Assembly (NCBI GenBank): GCA_041558415.1
Contig: JBFFEY010000015.1
Location: 1-53,341 of the forward strand
Direction of reading: 5' to 3'
Origin: SG8-39 sp041558415
Lineage (GTDB): Bacteria > Pseudomonadota > Gammaproteobacteria > Burkholderiales > SG8-39
DNA length: 53,341 bases
Shown here: piece after piece, positions 7,847-15,980 of the stretch
Layout: each line of letters starts with the position of its first letter
Position numbering within the stretch: the stretch's first letter is position 1
The notes under the pieces: model-generated
Databases searched by the model: none
Told to the model about the DNA's origin: nothing
What the model saw: the letters and a program-made list of their open reading frames with translations, nothing else
Program-made: the position numbers and the translations under genes

Positions 7847-8455
7847 TCAGCCGTCGAGTACGAAATCGAAATGCCCTGCCTGCGGCTGCCCTGCGGCAGG
7901 CGCCTCGAGCGCAATCTCGAGCGCCCGCTGCCAGAGCCCGTCCGTTGCATTGCCGGGTTCACCGGGAAAATAGAGCTGGGTGGTCAGCGGCCGCCCGCCC
8001 GGCGCCTGAACCCGGAGGTGAATGTGGCGGGTGCGGCCCGGATACAGCCCGGGAACGATGGTCTCCAGCCGGTAGCGGCCGGAGGCATCGGCGAACAGGT
8101 GCCCGCGGTGGCGGAAACCCGCGTTGTCGTACCGTCCCTCCGCATCGCAATGCCAGACATCGAGCAGCGCGCCGCTGATCGCACGGCAGTCGGTCGTCAC
8201 GACGCGCCCGGTGAGCAGCAGGCGCGGCCCGCGATCGCCGGCCTCGACCAGCGAAGCGCGCCGCGGCGAGTGAGGCGTGTAAAAAGGCCCTGCCGTCTGC
8301 GGTGGCGTCACCTGCGCCGGCACGGCGCCGCAGGCGGGCGTCGGCGGCAGGCGCTGCGCCCGCGCCGTTCGCCAATTCAGGAACGGCAGGCCCAAGCCGG
8401 CGGCGAGCAATCGGCGCCGCATGACCGCGGCGCGCCTGCGCTCTAGCGGCCTCAC
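7847..8455 (-). CDS. Exported intradiol ring-cleavage dioxygenase family protein
   Basis: Member of the protocatechuate 3,4-dioxygenase/catechol 1,2-dioxygenase superfamily, about 202 residues. All four non-haem Fe(III) ligands of the family are visible: Tyr in EGRYDNAG, Tyr in GLYPGRT and both His in RHIHLRV. The TAGPFY and LDVWHCDAEG motifs also match. An N-terminal twin-Arg-like stretch (MRRRLLAAGLGLPFL) suggests export, unusual for cytosolic ring-cleavage enzymes but typical of the 'intradiol dioxygenase-like' secreted group. The GTG start at 8455 overlaps the upstream DUF302 gene by four bases (GTGA). ATG at 8422 is an alternative. The substrate is unknown; a catecholic compound is inferred. 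Confidence 0.88.
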   Translation of the reverse strand: MRPLERRRAAVMRRRLLAAGLGLPFLNWRTARAQRLPPTPACGAVPAQVTPPQTAGPFYTPHSPRRASLVEAGDRGPRLLLTGRVVTTDCRAISGALLDVWHCDAEGRYDNAGFRHRGHLFADASGRYRLETIVPGLYPGRTRHIHLRVQAPGGRPLTTQLYFPGEPGNATDGLWQRALEIALEAPAAGQPQAGHFDFVLDG

Positions 8456-8892
8456 TGCACCGCCTCCTTGACGATGTCCGCCAGCAGCGCGTCGACCTCC
8501 GCCAGCCCCTTGCGATAAACGACGTACACCGTTTTCGGATCGTCGGGCAGCGTGTAAAGCGCGATCACGTAAGGGCAGTAGGCGATATGCGCGGCATTCG
8601 CCTCCATCACCTTGCGCGAGACCACCGCCGAGCAGAATTGCAGCGCCTCGGCGTTGCCGTACACGCGCTTGGTCGAGCCGACGTCCTTGCCGGTTCGCTC
8701 GAGCATGTTGCCGATGTAGGCGGTGTAGTCGATCTTGAACCCCTTCGCCTGGATCGCCAGCACCACGCTGTCCTTGACCTCGGCGAATCCGCCTTTTGCC
8801 TTCGTGCTGACGACGTCAGCCCCCGCGGCACCGGCCCACAGCGCAGCAAGCGCCACGACAAAAATAACGCGAACGATTTTCATGACACCCAT
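8452..8892 (-). CDS. DUF302 domain periplasmic protein
   Basis: A 146-residue protein with a signal peptide (MKIVRVIFVVALAALWAGAAGA) and a DUF302 domain, whose biochemical role is unknown. Typical DUF302 features are seen: an alternating strand/helix start (GGFAEVKDSVVLAIQAKGFKI) and the later YCPYVIALY segment. The ATG at 8892 is chosen because AGGAGG lies five bases upstream. The in-frame GTG at 8898 overlaps that site, and the ATG at 8883 is too far from it. The gene is translationally coupled by GTGA to the intradiol dioxygenase gene, so the two proteins probably act in the same compartment. Confidence 0.87.
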   Translation of the reverse strand: MGVMKIVRVIFVVALAALWAGAAGADVVSTKAKGGFAEVKDSVVLAIQAKGFKIDYTAYIGNMLERTGKDVGSTKRVYGNAEALQFCSAVVSRKVMEANAAHIAYCPYVIALYTLPDDPKTVYVVYRKGLAEVDALLADIVKEAVQ

Positions 8893-8994
8893 GGCCACCT
8901 CCTTTCGTCGACGGGAAAACCATACTCCCTTTTTGTCGATTGGACTTTGCGTCCGCGCATCGGTTCGCGCGTTTGTCCGGCCGTGCCGATGCGG

Positions 8995-9000
8995 TATAAA
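8995..9000 (+). promoter_or_regulatory. Possible -10 element for the KstD-like gene
   Basis: TATAAA lies 23 bp before the ATG at 9024 in the divergent gap 8893-9023. TTGTCC at 8973-8978 is a poor -35 at 16 bp spacing. Low certainty. Confidence 0.3.
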
Positions 9001-9023
9001 GCGGCCTCAACGCCTCTTACGCT

Positions 9024-10718
9024 ATGACGCGGATCGAATGTGACGTGCTGGTGGTCGGCTCGGGGGCCGGCGGACTGTCGGCCGCCTGCACCGCGGCGCA
9101 CCACGGCCTGGAGGTCATCGTCGCCGAAAAAGAGCCGTTTTTCGGCGGCACGACTGCGTATTCCGCCGGAGTCATCTGGATCCCGCTCAACGGTCACGCC
9201 GTGCGTGCCGGCCGAAGCGACAGCCGGGCCGCGGCCTGGCGTTACCTGGAAGCCGAGGTCGGCGCCTACCTCGACCGCGCCAAGGCGGCGGCATTTCTCG
9301 CGCACGGCGCCGAGATGCTCGCGTTTTTCGAGCAGCACACGCACGCGCGCTACCTGCTCATGGACAGCTGGTCCGATTACCACCCGGATGCGCCGGGCGC
9401 GTCGCAGGGCGGGCGCTCGCTACTACCCGAGCCCTACGATGGCCGCCTGCTGGGGGAACGCTTCCGCGAGCTGCGCCCGCCGCTGCCGACGATGATGCTG
9501 TTCGGCGGCATGTCGGTCAGCCGGGACGACATCCCGCACCTGCTAAACGCGACGCGCTCGCCGGTCTCGGCCTGGCACGTGGCCAAGCTGCTCGCGCGCT
9601 ATGGGTTGGACCGCATGCGCTACCCGCGCGGCACGCGGATTACCAACGGCAATGCGCTGGTCGCCCGCCTGGCGAAATCCCTGTTTGAGCGCGGCGTCCC
9701 GCTCTGGGTGTCGTCCCCCGCGGTGAAGCTGATAGTGGAGGACGCCGCGGTGCGCGGCGCGGTCGTCGAGCGCTCGGGCGAGCCGGTCGAGGTGCGCGCC
9801 CGCAAGGGCGTGGTGCTGGCCAGCGGCGGATTCCCGCGCGACGCGGCGCAGATCGCCCGCTACTACCGGCACGTGGCCGCCGGCAAGCGCCACGTGCCGC
9901 TCGCACCGCCAGGCAACACGGGCGACGGTGCGCGCCTTGCGCGCGAGGCGGGCGGCATGTTCCAGGCCGAAGCCGATCAGCCGGCCGCCTGGACCCCGAT
10001 CTCGCTGGTACCGCGGCCCGATGGCAGCGTGCAGCCTTTTCCGCATTTCATCGACCGTTGCAAGCCGGGGTACATCGTCGTCGACCGGCGTGGACGGCGC
10101 TTCGCCAACGAGGCGGATTCCTACCACGACTTCGTGCCACGCATGATCGAGGCCTGCCGCGAGGACCCCGAGGTCGAGGCTTATCTGGTCACCGACCATC
10201 GCGCGATCCGCCGCTACGGCATCGGGGTCGTGCCGCCGGCACCGATGCCCCTACAGCCGCACCTGCGCTCGGGTTACCTGGTGCGCGCGCGCTCGCCCGA
10301 GGCCCTTGCGGCCGCGCTGGGCATCGACGCGCAGGGCTTTGTGCGCACGCTCGAGTCTTACAACCTGCACGCCGCACGCGGCGAGGATCCGGAATTCGGC
10401 AAGGGCAGCAACGCCTACCATCGCTTCGGCGGCGACCCGACGCACGGACCAAACCCGAACCTCGCGCCGATCGTTATGCCGCCGTTCTACGCAGTGCGGC
10501 TGGTGCCGAGCGATCTCGGCACCTTCATCGGCCTGTCGACCGATGCGCAGGCACGCGTGCTCGACGTCAACGAGCGCGCGATCCCGGGACTCTATGCGGT
10601 GGGCAACGACATGGCGAGCGTGATGGGCGGCAGCTATCCCGGCGCCGGCATCACGATCGGTCCGGCGATGACCTTCGGCTACATTGCCGGGCGTCACCTC
10701 GCCGGCATCGACGCCTGA
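9024..10718 (+). CDS. FAD-dependent oxidoreductase, 3-ketosteroid delta-1-dehydrogenase/fumarate reductase flavoprotein family
   Basis: A 564-residue flavoprotein that probably introduces or removes a C=C bond next to a carbonyl. The N-terminus holds the Rossmann FAD motif VVGSGAGGLSAA and an acidic E at the end of beta-2 (VIVAEKEP). FGGTTAYSAGVIWIP follows, a hallmark of the KstD/fumarate-reductase family. The C-terminal FAD contact reads GLYAVGNDMASVMGGSYPGAGITIGPAMTFG. No signal peptide is visible. The gene stands alone between divergent and convergent neighbours, with no sterol-degradation genes around it, so a non-steroid enone substrate is at least as likely. The family is certain; the substrate is unknown. 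Confidence 0.9.
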   Translation: MTRIECDVLVVGSGAGGLSAACTAAHHGLEVIVAEKEPFFGGTTAYSAGVIWIPLNGHAVRAGRSDSRAAAWRYLEAEVGAYLDRAKAAAFLAHGAEMLAFFEQHTHARYLLMDSWSDYHPDAPGASQGGRSLLPEPYDGRLLGERFRELRPPLPTMMLFGGMSVSRDDIPHLLNATRSPVSAWHVAKLLARYGLDRMRYPRGTRITNGNALVARLAKSLFERGVPLWVSSPAVKLIVEDAAVRGAVVERSGEPVEVRARKGVVLASGGFPRDAAQIARYYRHVAAGKRHVPLAPPGNTGDGARLAREAGGMFQAEADQPAAWTPISLVPRPDGSVQPFPHFIDRCKPGYIVVDRRGRRFANEADSYHDFVPRMIEACREDPEVEAYLVTDHRAIRRYGIGVVPPAPMPLQPHLRSGYLVRARSPEALAAALGIDAQGFVRTLESYNLHAARGEDPEFGKGSNAYHRFGGDPTHGPNPNLAPIVMPPFYAVRLVPSDLGTFIGLSTDAQARVLDVNERAIPGLYAVGNDMASVMGGSYPGAGITIGPAMTFGYIAGRHLAGIDA

Positions 10719-10728
10719 GGCGTTGACG

Positions 10729-11613
10729 CTACACCGTCGCCGAGGCGAGCGCGCCGCCGGCGATCGTGCGGTTCAGCCAGCTCGCGGCCTCGCGCACCCC
10801 GCCAAAGCTGAAGACGTGCACGCCGACAACATTGCAGGCGCGGCGCGCAATGCAGTAGCGCGCCACCGCCTGAAGCTGCTCACCCGGATCGGTGTGCGTC
10901 ACCAGGCGCGCGACGCCGAAGCCCTGCGCCCGCAGGGCCCGCAGCGACGCGCTCACGCCGCAGCGCTGCGCGAAACGCAGCAGGCGCAGGGGCTCGGTCG
11001 GACCTGCGACGCCGACATAAACCGGCAGTGCGGGCCAGCGCTGCGTGAGCTCGGCGCAATATTCGATGACGCGCATCGGCGCGAAGCAGAACTGCGTCAG
11101 CACGTAGGGCGAAATATTCTGCGCCGCCGCCAACGCTAGCTTTTCGTCCATCGCACGCTCGAGCGCGGCGCGCGGGACGCGCGCATGCCCTTCGGGATAG
11201 CCCGCGATGCCAACCTCCCGGATGCCGCATTCGGCGATCACGCCGTCGCTGAGCGGCCCGAGGCTGTCGCGGTACGGCCCGACGGGGTGCGGGTCGTCGC
11301 CGCCGACGAGCAGAATCTTGCGCACACTCGCCTCGCGCACCGCGCGGTCGAGAAAATCCTTCAGCGCCGCGCGTGACGTGATTCGCCGCGCCGCGACGTG
11401 TGGTACCGGCTCGAATCCGGCCGCCTGCAGCGCGACCAGCGACTTGAGTGTTTCCTCGAGCGCATTGCGCGGCAGGTGATTGACGTAGACCTTGGTGCCC
11501 GCCGGCAGCAGATCGGCGATGGTGCGCGCGTCGCCTGCCCGGTCGGCGTTCATCTCCAGCGACCCGCAGGCCGCCAGCTCCATCATGGTCTCGTTGTACT
11601 CGGCTGCAGTCAC
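10729..11613 (-). CDS. Methylenetetrahydrofolate reductase (MetF)-like protein
   Basis: TIM-barrel flavoprotein of the MetF family, 294 residues. Compared with E. coli MetF, key positions are kept: Glu in GSLEMN, Asp in LLVGGDDPHP and Gln in LTQFCF. The PHVA and AGYPEGHA motifs are also conserved. The C-terminus (GVHVFSFGG) differs from the usual HFYTLN ending, so this is a divergent subgroup rather than housekeeping metF. The GTG start has AGGGG upstream. It is divergent from a MetE-like methyltransferase with 209 bp between them, suggesting a shared methyl-group function. It could run toward methyl-THF for methionine synthesis or in reverse to oxidise methyl-THF. Confidence 0.83.
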   Translation of the reverse strand: MTAAEYNETMMELAACGSLEMNADRAGDARTIADLLPAGTKVYVNHLPRNALEETLKSLVALQAAGFEPVPHVAARRITSRAALKDFLDRAVREASVRKILLVGGDDPHPVGPYRDSLGPLSDGVIAECGIREVGIAGYPEGHARVPRAALERAMDEKLALAAAQNISPYVLTQFCFAPMRVIEYCAELTQRWPALPVYVGVAGPTEPLRLLRFAQRCGVSASLRALRAQGFGVARLVTHTDPGEQLQAVARYCIARRACNVVGVHVFSFGGVREAASWLNRTIAGGALASATV

Positions 11614-11822
11614 CGGCTGTCCCCTGCGTCCATTACGCGCAATGGCGACGAGACCGTCAAGAAGTCGCGCCCTGCCCCGCCGGACCGATCGGCTGGACTG
11701 ACCGCGGTGATCTCGCCAAAAATAGCGTTACATCAATATCCTATGACCTGCGGCGCAAACCGGGCCGTCCGCCTGTGGCATTCTGAGCATCCTTTGGCTC
11801 GACATCCTATTCGGAGTACCCC
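11614..11822. promoter_or_regulatory. Divergent promoter region of the MetF-like/MetE-like pair
   Basis: A 209-bp gap between two divergent starts, with a relatively AT-rich centre (about 11715-11750, including TTACATCAATATCCTATG). No recognisable SAM, SAH or cobalamin riboswitch was found by eye. Both promoters presumably lie here, but no confident -35/-10 pair can be assigned. Confidence 0.4.
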
Positions 11823-12941
11823 ATGACGCCGCGCAACAAACCGCCTTTCCGCGCCGACCACGTCGGCAGTTTCCTGCGCCCGAAGGCGCTGCTCGACGCC
11901 CGCGCGCAGCACCAGCAGGGCAGCCTCTCCAAGGCGGATCTGCGCAAGGCAGAGGACGCGGCGATCCGCGACATCGTCAAGTTTCAGGAGGCTCTCGGCC
12001 TGCACGGCATCACCGACGGCGAGTTCCGGCGCACCTATTTTCACATCGACTTCCTCGAGCAGCTCGACGGCGTCGAAGCGCACGGCGGCATCACTGCCAA
12101 GTTTCATCGCGCCGACGGCGAGGTTGACTTTGCGCCGCCGGTGCTCAAGGTGACCGGCAAGGTGCGACACGCCAAGCCGATTCAGCTCGCCGACTTCCAG
12201 TTTCTCAAGTCGGTCACCAAGGCGACACCGAAAGTCACCATCCCCTCGCCGACCATGCTGCACTTCCGCGGCGGGCGCGCCGCGATCAGCCGGGATGCCT
12301 ACCCGGACATGGACCATTTCTTCGCCGACGTGGCCGCCGCCTACCGCGAGGAGCTCAAGCAGCTCGGCGAGGCGGGCTGCAGCTACGTCCAGCTCGATGA
12401 CACGAACCTGGCCTACCTGTGCGACGAAAAGATGCGCGAAGGCGCGCGCCAGCGCGGCGAGAACCCCGACGCGCTGCCGAAGCACTACGCGCAGTTCATC
12501 AACGAGGCGATCCGTGACCGGCCCGCCGGCATGACGGTCTGCATCCACCTGTGCCGCGGCAATTTCCGCAGCGCCTGGGTGGCCGAGGGCGGCTACGAGC
12601 CGGTGGCGCAGGCCCTGCTGCAGGAGCTCAAGGTGGACGGCTATTTCCTCGAGTACGACGACCCGCGCTCGGGCAGCTTCGAGCCGCTGCGCTACCTGCC
12701 CAAGGGCAAGACCGTCGTGCTCGGGCTGATCACGACCAAGCTCGGCGAGCTCGAGCCGAAGGACACGATCAAGCGGCGCATCGAGGAGGCGGCCAAGATC
12801 GTGCCGCTCGAGCAGCTCTGCCTGTCGCCACAGTGCGGCTTCTCGAGCACCGTGCACGGCAACGAGCTGATGCAGGAGCAGCAGGCCGGGAAGATGCGGC
12901 TGGTCATCGACATCGCGCGTGAAGTCTGGGGTGCAGCCTGA
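11823..12941 (+). CDS. Cobalamin-independent methionine synthase-like methyltransferase (MetE C-terminal domain, YxjG type)
   Basis: A single-domain relative of the MetE catalytic barrel, 372 residues against about 750 for full MetE, so the N-terminal folate-binding duplicate is absent. The zinc-thiol site is complete: H-x-C in CIHLCRGNF, Glu in YFLEYDD and Cys in LSPQCGFSS. The start FRADHVGSFLRP is typical of the YxjG/YxjH group. Such 'core MetE' proteins transfer methyl groups to thiols, with donors that are often corrinoid proteins or small methylated compounds rather than methyl-THF-polyglutamate. The divergent MetF-like gene suggests linkage to one-carbon metabolism. Donor and acceptor cannot be read from sequence. 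Confidence 0.87.
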   Translation: MTPRNKPPFRADHVGSFLRPKALLDARAQHQQGSLSKADLRKAEDAAIRDIVKFQEALGLHGITDGEFRRTYFHIDFLEQLDGVEAHGGITAKFHRADGEVDFAPPVLKVTGKVRHAKPIQLADFQFLKSVTKATPKVTIPSPTMLHFRGGRAAISRDAYPDMDHFFADVAAAYREELKQLGEAGCSYVQLDDTNLAYLCDEKMREGARQRGENPDALPKHYAQFINEAIRDRPAGMTVCIHLCRGNFRSAWVAEGGYEPVAQALLQELKVDGYFLEYDDPRSGSFEPLRYLPKGKTVVLGLITTKLGELEPKDTIKRRIEEAAKIVPLEQLCLSPQCGFSSTVHGNELMQEQQAGKMRLVIDIAREVWGAA

Positions 12942-13071
12942 GGATTGGAACTTCGGCTATCCTTATTCGGAAGGGGGAATTGGCCGAAGCCCGGCTCGAG
13001 CGCGGGAGTACCGTGCGGCGGGCGCTTTTCCCGCCTTTACATCTGACCCACGGAAGAAGGAGGAGACACAA
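12942..13071 (+). other. TRAP operon leader with small inverted repeats
   Basis: The 130-bp gap upstream of dctP holds two inverted repeats: CTTCGGC...GCCGAAG with a long loop, and GGCGGG (13017-13022) with CCCGCC (13030-13035) followed by TTT. The second resembles a weak attenuator. AGGAGG sits before the dctP start. No promoter is assigned with confidence. Confidence 0.3.
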
Positions 13072-14112
13072 ATGAGAAAGATTCCACTCGCGCTGAGCAG
13101 CGTCTTGGCCGCGCTCGGACTGGCACTGCTGTCGGGCACCGCGCAGGCGCAGATCATGCTCAAGCTGCATCACCTGCTGCCGCCCAAGGCGCCGGCCCAC
13201 ACCAAGATGCTCGCGCCCTGGGCGCACGACGTCGAGAAGGCGTCGGGCGGCAAGGTCAAGATCGAGCTCTATCCGGCGATGTCGCTCGGCGGCAAGCCGC
13301 CCGAGCTGATCAACCAGGTGCGCGACGGCGTGGTCGACATCGTCTGGACGGTGAATGGTTACACCGCCGGTCTGTTCCCGCGTTCGGAGGTCTTCGAATT
13401 GCCGTTCGTGCACACCAACAACGCGACCGCCACCAACCTGGCGATGCGCGACATGTACCTGAACGGCGCCATCGCGGACGATTACAAGAGCGTCAAGGTG
13501 ATGTTCCTGCACGTGCATGCGGGACAGGGCATCCAGATGGCCGAAAAGGAAGTGCGCAAGCCCGACGACCTGAAGGGTCTCAAGATGCGCATCCCGACGC
13601 GCACCGGGGCGTGGATCATCGAAGCGCTCGGCGCGGCGCCGGCGGCGATGCCGGTACCGGCGCTGCCGCAGGCGCTGTCGAAGAAAGTGGTCGACGGCGC
13701 GCTCATTCCCTGGGAGATCATCCCGCCGCTCAAGCTGCAGGACGTCACCAAGGTCCAGGTTGAAGGCCCCAACCGCGAGCGTTTCGGGACCACCACCTTC
13801 CAGGTGTCGATGAACAAGGACAGCTGGGCCAAGCTGCCGCCCGACGTGCAGAAGGCGTTCGAGGCCAACAACGGCGAGGCCCGCTGGCGCGCCGTCGGCA
13901 AGGTGTGGACGGACTCTGAAGACGTCGGCATCGCCATCGCCAAGAAGGCCGGCAACAAGCACATCCAGCTGACCGCCGCCGAGCTGAACGCTTTCAAGCA
14001 GAAGCTCGAGCCGGTCGTGCAGCGCTGGATCGACGAGGTGAAGGGCAAGGGCATCGACGGCAAAGCGCTGGTCGACCAGGCGCGCACCCTGATCGCGAAG
14101 TACTCCCAGTAA
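13072..14112 (+). CDS. dctP: TRAP transporter substrate-binding protein DctP
   Basis: Periplasmic solute receptor of a tripartite ATP-independent transporter, 346 residues. The Sec signal peptide (MRKIPLALSSVLAALGLALL, cleavage after AQA) is clear. The mature protein has the DctP pattern: LKLHHLLPP near the start, then LYPAMSLGG, DGVVDIVWT and LKGLKMRIPTRTG, which contains the conserved Arg that binds the substrate carboxylate. The start is set by GGAGG about eight bases upstream. It heads a dctP-dctQ-dctM operon with 4-bp and 13-bp gaps. The convergent feruloyl-CoA-synthase-like genes suggest an organic or aromatic acid substrate (inference). Confidence 0.95.
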   Translation: MRKIPLALSSVLAALGLALLSGTAQAQIMLKLHHLLPPKAPAHTKMLAPWAHDVEKASGGKVKIELYPAMSLGGKPPELINQVRDGVVDIVWTVNGYTAGLFPRSEVFELPFVHTNNATATNLAMRDMYLNGAIADDYKSVKVMFLHVHAGQGIQMAEKEVRKPDDLKGLKMRIPTRTGAWIIEALGAAPAAMPVPALPQALSKKVVDGALIPWEIIPPLKLQDVTKVQVEGPNRERFGTTTFQVSMNKDSWAKLPPDVQKAFEANNGEARWRAVGKVWTDSEDVGIAIAKKAGNKHIQLTAAELNAFKQKLEPVVQRWIDEVKGKGIDGKALVDQARTLIAKYSQ

Positions 14113-14116
14113 GCGG

Positions 14117-14629
14117 ATGGCGGACGCGGCGCCGAACGAGCGGGCGGGGCCGGGCGGCCTCGCCCGCCACTTCGTCGAGTGGTGGGCGCTGGCGGGCGGC
14201 ATGGTGTTGCTCGCCGTCGCCATCATGACGACCTGGAGCGCATTCAGCGGCTGGGTGTTCGGCAAGCCGCTGTCCGGTGATTTCGAGCTCACGGAGCTGC
14301 TGGTGGCGATCGGCGTCTTCGCCTTCCTGCCGTACTGCCAGCTCAGCGACGCAAACGTCACCGCCGATTTGTTCACCGCGAAGGCCGGCCCGCGCGCACT
14401 GGCCGGCTTTCGTTTGTTCGCCGCGCTGCTCGCGACAGCGATCGCCGCCCTGCTCGCCTGGCGCACCTACGCGGGGCTGCTCGACTACCAGAAGTACGTC
14501 GAGACCACGGCAATTCTGAAGATCCCAATCTGGTGGGCCTACGTACCCGCGCTCGCCTCGCTGGTGCTGCTGGTGCTCGCCTGCCTCATCGTGCTGAAGG
14601 ACGCCGTGCGCGACGTCGTGCGCGGCTGA
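14117..14629 (+). CDS. dctQ: TRAP transporter small permease DctQ
   Basis: A 170-residue inner-membrane protein with four predicted transmembrane helices (about residues 18-45, 60-76, 90-115 and 135-160). The family signature FELTELLVAIGVFAFLPYCQ is present. DctQ forms the small subunit that pairs with DctM to carry out Na+- or H+-driven import of the substrate delivered by DctP. Four bases separate it from dctP and 13 from dctM. The N-terminus is short and hydrophilic. Confidence 0.93.
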   Translation: MADAAPNERAGPGGLARHFVEWWALAGGMVLLAVAIMTTWSAFSGWVFGKPLSGDFELTELLVAIGVFAFLPYCQLSDANVTADLFTAKAGPRALAGFRLFAALLATAIAALLAWRTYAGLLDYQKYVETTAILKIPIWWAYVPALASLVLLVLACLIVLKDAVRDVVRG

Positions 14630-14642
14630 GCGAGGCCCGCAG

Positions 14643-15968
14643 GTGGAATCGAGCCTCGGCATCGGGCTGATCGGCCTCGCCGCCCTTATTTTCCTCATTG
14701 CCATCCGCGTGCCGATCGCGCACGCGATGCTCGCTGTCGGTGCGACCGGGATCGCAGTGCTGAGTGGCCCTGCGATCCTGCTCTCGCAACTCAAGACGCT
14801 CGCCTACTCGCAGTTCTCGATCTACGACCTGTCGGTATTGCCGATGTTCGTGCTGATGGGCAACGTCGCGGCGCGCGCCGGCCTGTCGCGCGACCTGTTC
14901 CGCGCGGCGAACGCATGGCTCGGCTGGCTGCGCGGCGGCGTCGCCATGTCGGCGGTCGCTGCCTGCGCCGGCTTCGGCGCGGTCTGCGGCTCATCGCTCG
15001 CCACCGCGTCGACCATGGGCCAGGTCGCGCTGCCGGAGCTGCGGCGCTACCGCTACCACCCCTCGCTTGCCACCGGCACGCTGGCCGCGGGCGGCGTGCT
15101 CGGCATCCTCATCCCGCCCTCGGTGGTGTTGGTGGTCTACGCCATCGTGGTCGAGGCGAGCATCGTCGAAATGTTCATCGCGGCCTTCATACCGGGTCTG
15201 ATCGCGGTGGTGATGTTCCTTGCCACGATCGCGATCTACGTGCGCGTCAAGCCGGACGCGGGCCCGCCCGGCGACCGTGTCTCGCGCGAGGAGTTCATCG
15301 CCGCGACAATCGGTGTCGCACCGGTGGCCGGAATTTTCGGCGCGGTCATCGGCGGCATCTACTTCGGTCTGTTCAATCCGACGCCCGCGGCCGCAGTGGG
15401 CGTCTTTCTGGTCGCCGTGGTCGCCTTCACGCGGCGCACGATGAATTTGAGCGGCATGAAGGCGGCGCTGCTCGACACCGCGAAGACCACCGGCATGATC
15501 TACCTCATTCTGCTCGGTGCGCAGCTGCTCAACATCTTCATGGCACGCGGCGGCGTGCCGCAGGCCGCGGCGGCGATGATCGCGAATTCGGGCCTGCCGC
15601 CGATGGTGGTACTGGTGCTGCTGCTGGTGGCGCTAATCTTTCTCGGCTGCCTGATGGACAGCCTGTCGATGATCCTGCTGGCAATCCCGTTCTTCTGGCC
15701 AGTCATCGCCGAGCTCGACTTCGGCATGAGCCCGAACGACCTCAAGATCTGGTTCGGCATCCTCGCGCTGATCGTCGTCGAGCTCGGCCTGATCACGCCG
15801 CCGGTGGGCATGAACGTGTTCGTCATCAGCTCCCTGGCGCGCGACGTACCGATGATCCAGACCTTCATCGGCGTGCTGCCGTTCTTCTTCGCGGAGCTGA
15901 TCCGGGTTGCGATCCTGGTGGCCTTCCCGGCGCTCTCGCTCTGGCTGCCCAAGGTGCTCGGCGGCTGA
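14643..15968 (+). CDS. dctM: TRAP transporter large permease DctM
   Basis: A 441-residue polytopic membrane protein, full length for DctM, with a repeating hydrophobic pattern through the whole chain. Family landmarks include FVLMGNVAARAGLS, GASLAT-like CGSSLATASTMG, GVLGILIPPSVVLVVY and LITPPVGMNVFVI. It forms the transport channel with DctQ. The start is GTG at 14643, 13 bp after dctQ. The stop lies inside a perfect 7-bp inverted repeat at 15953-15973, and the next gene is convergent. Confidence 0.95.
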   Translation: MESSLGIGLIGLAALIFLIAIRVPIAHAMLAVGATGIAVLSGPAILLSQLKTLAYSQFSIYDLSVLPMFVLMGNVAARAGLSRDLFRAANAWLGWLRGGVAMSAVAACAGFGAVCGSSLATASTMGQVALPELRRYRYHPSLATGTLAAGGVLGILIPPSVVLVVYAIVVEASIVEMFIAAFIPGLIAVVMFLATIAIYVRVKPDAGPPGDRVSREEFIAATIGVAPVAGIFGAVIGGIYFGLFNPTPAAAVGVFLVAVVAFTRRTMNLSGMKAALLDTAKTTGMIYLILLGAQLLNIFMARGGVPQAAAAMIANSGLPPMVVLVLLLVALIFLGCLMDSLSMILLAIPFFWPVIAELDFGMSPNDLKIWFGILALIVVELGLITPPVGMNVFVISSLARDVPMIQTFIGVLPFFFAELIRVAILVAFPALSLWLPKVLGG

Positions 15969-15973
15969 GCACC
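15953..15973. terminator. Hairpin at the convergent ends of dctM and an acyl-CoA ligase gene
   Basis: GGTGCTC (15953-15959) and GAGCACC (15967-15973) form a perfect 7-bp stem with a 7-base loop spanning the dctM stop. No T-run follows, so it is at most a weak or factor-dependent terminator. Confidence 0.3.
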
Positions 15974-15980
15974 GCGCCAG

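Noticed and set aside
9024..10718. Steroid-degradation locus based on the KstD-like flavoprotein
   Set aside because: No other steroid-catabolism genes (kshAB, hsa, kce) are present. Family similarity alone does not fix the substrate.
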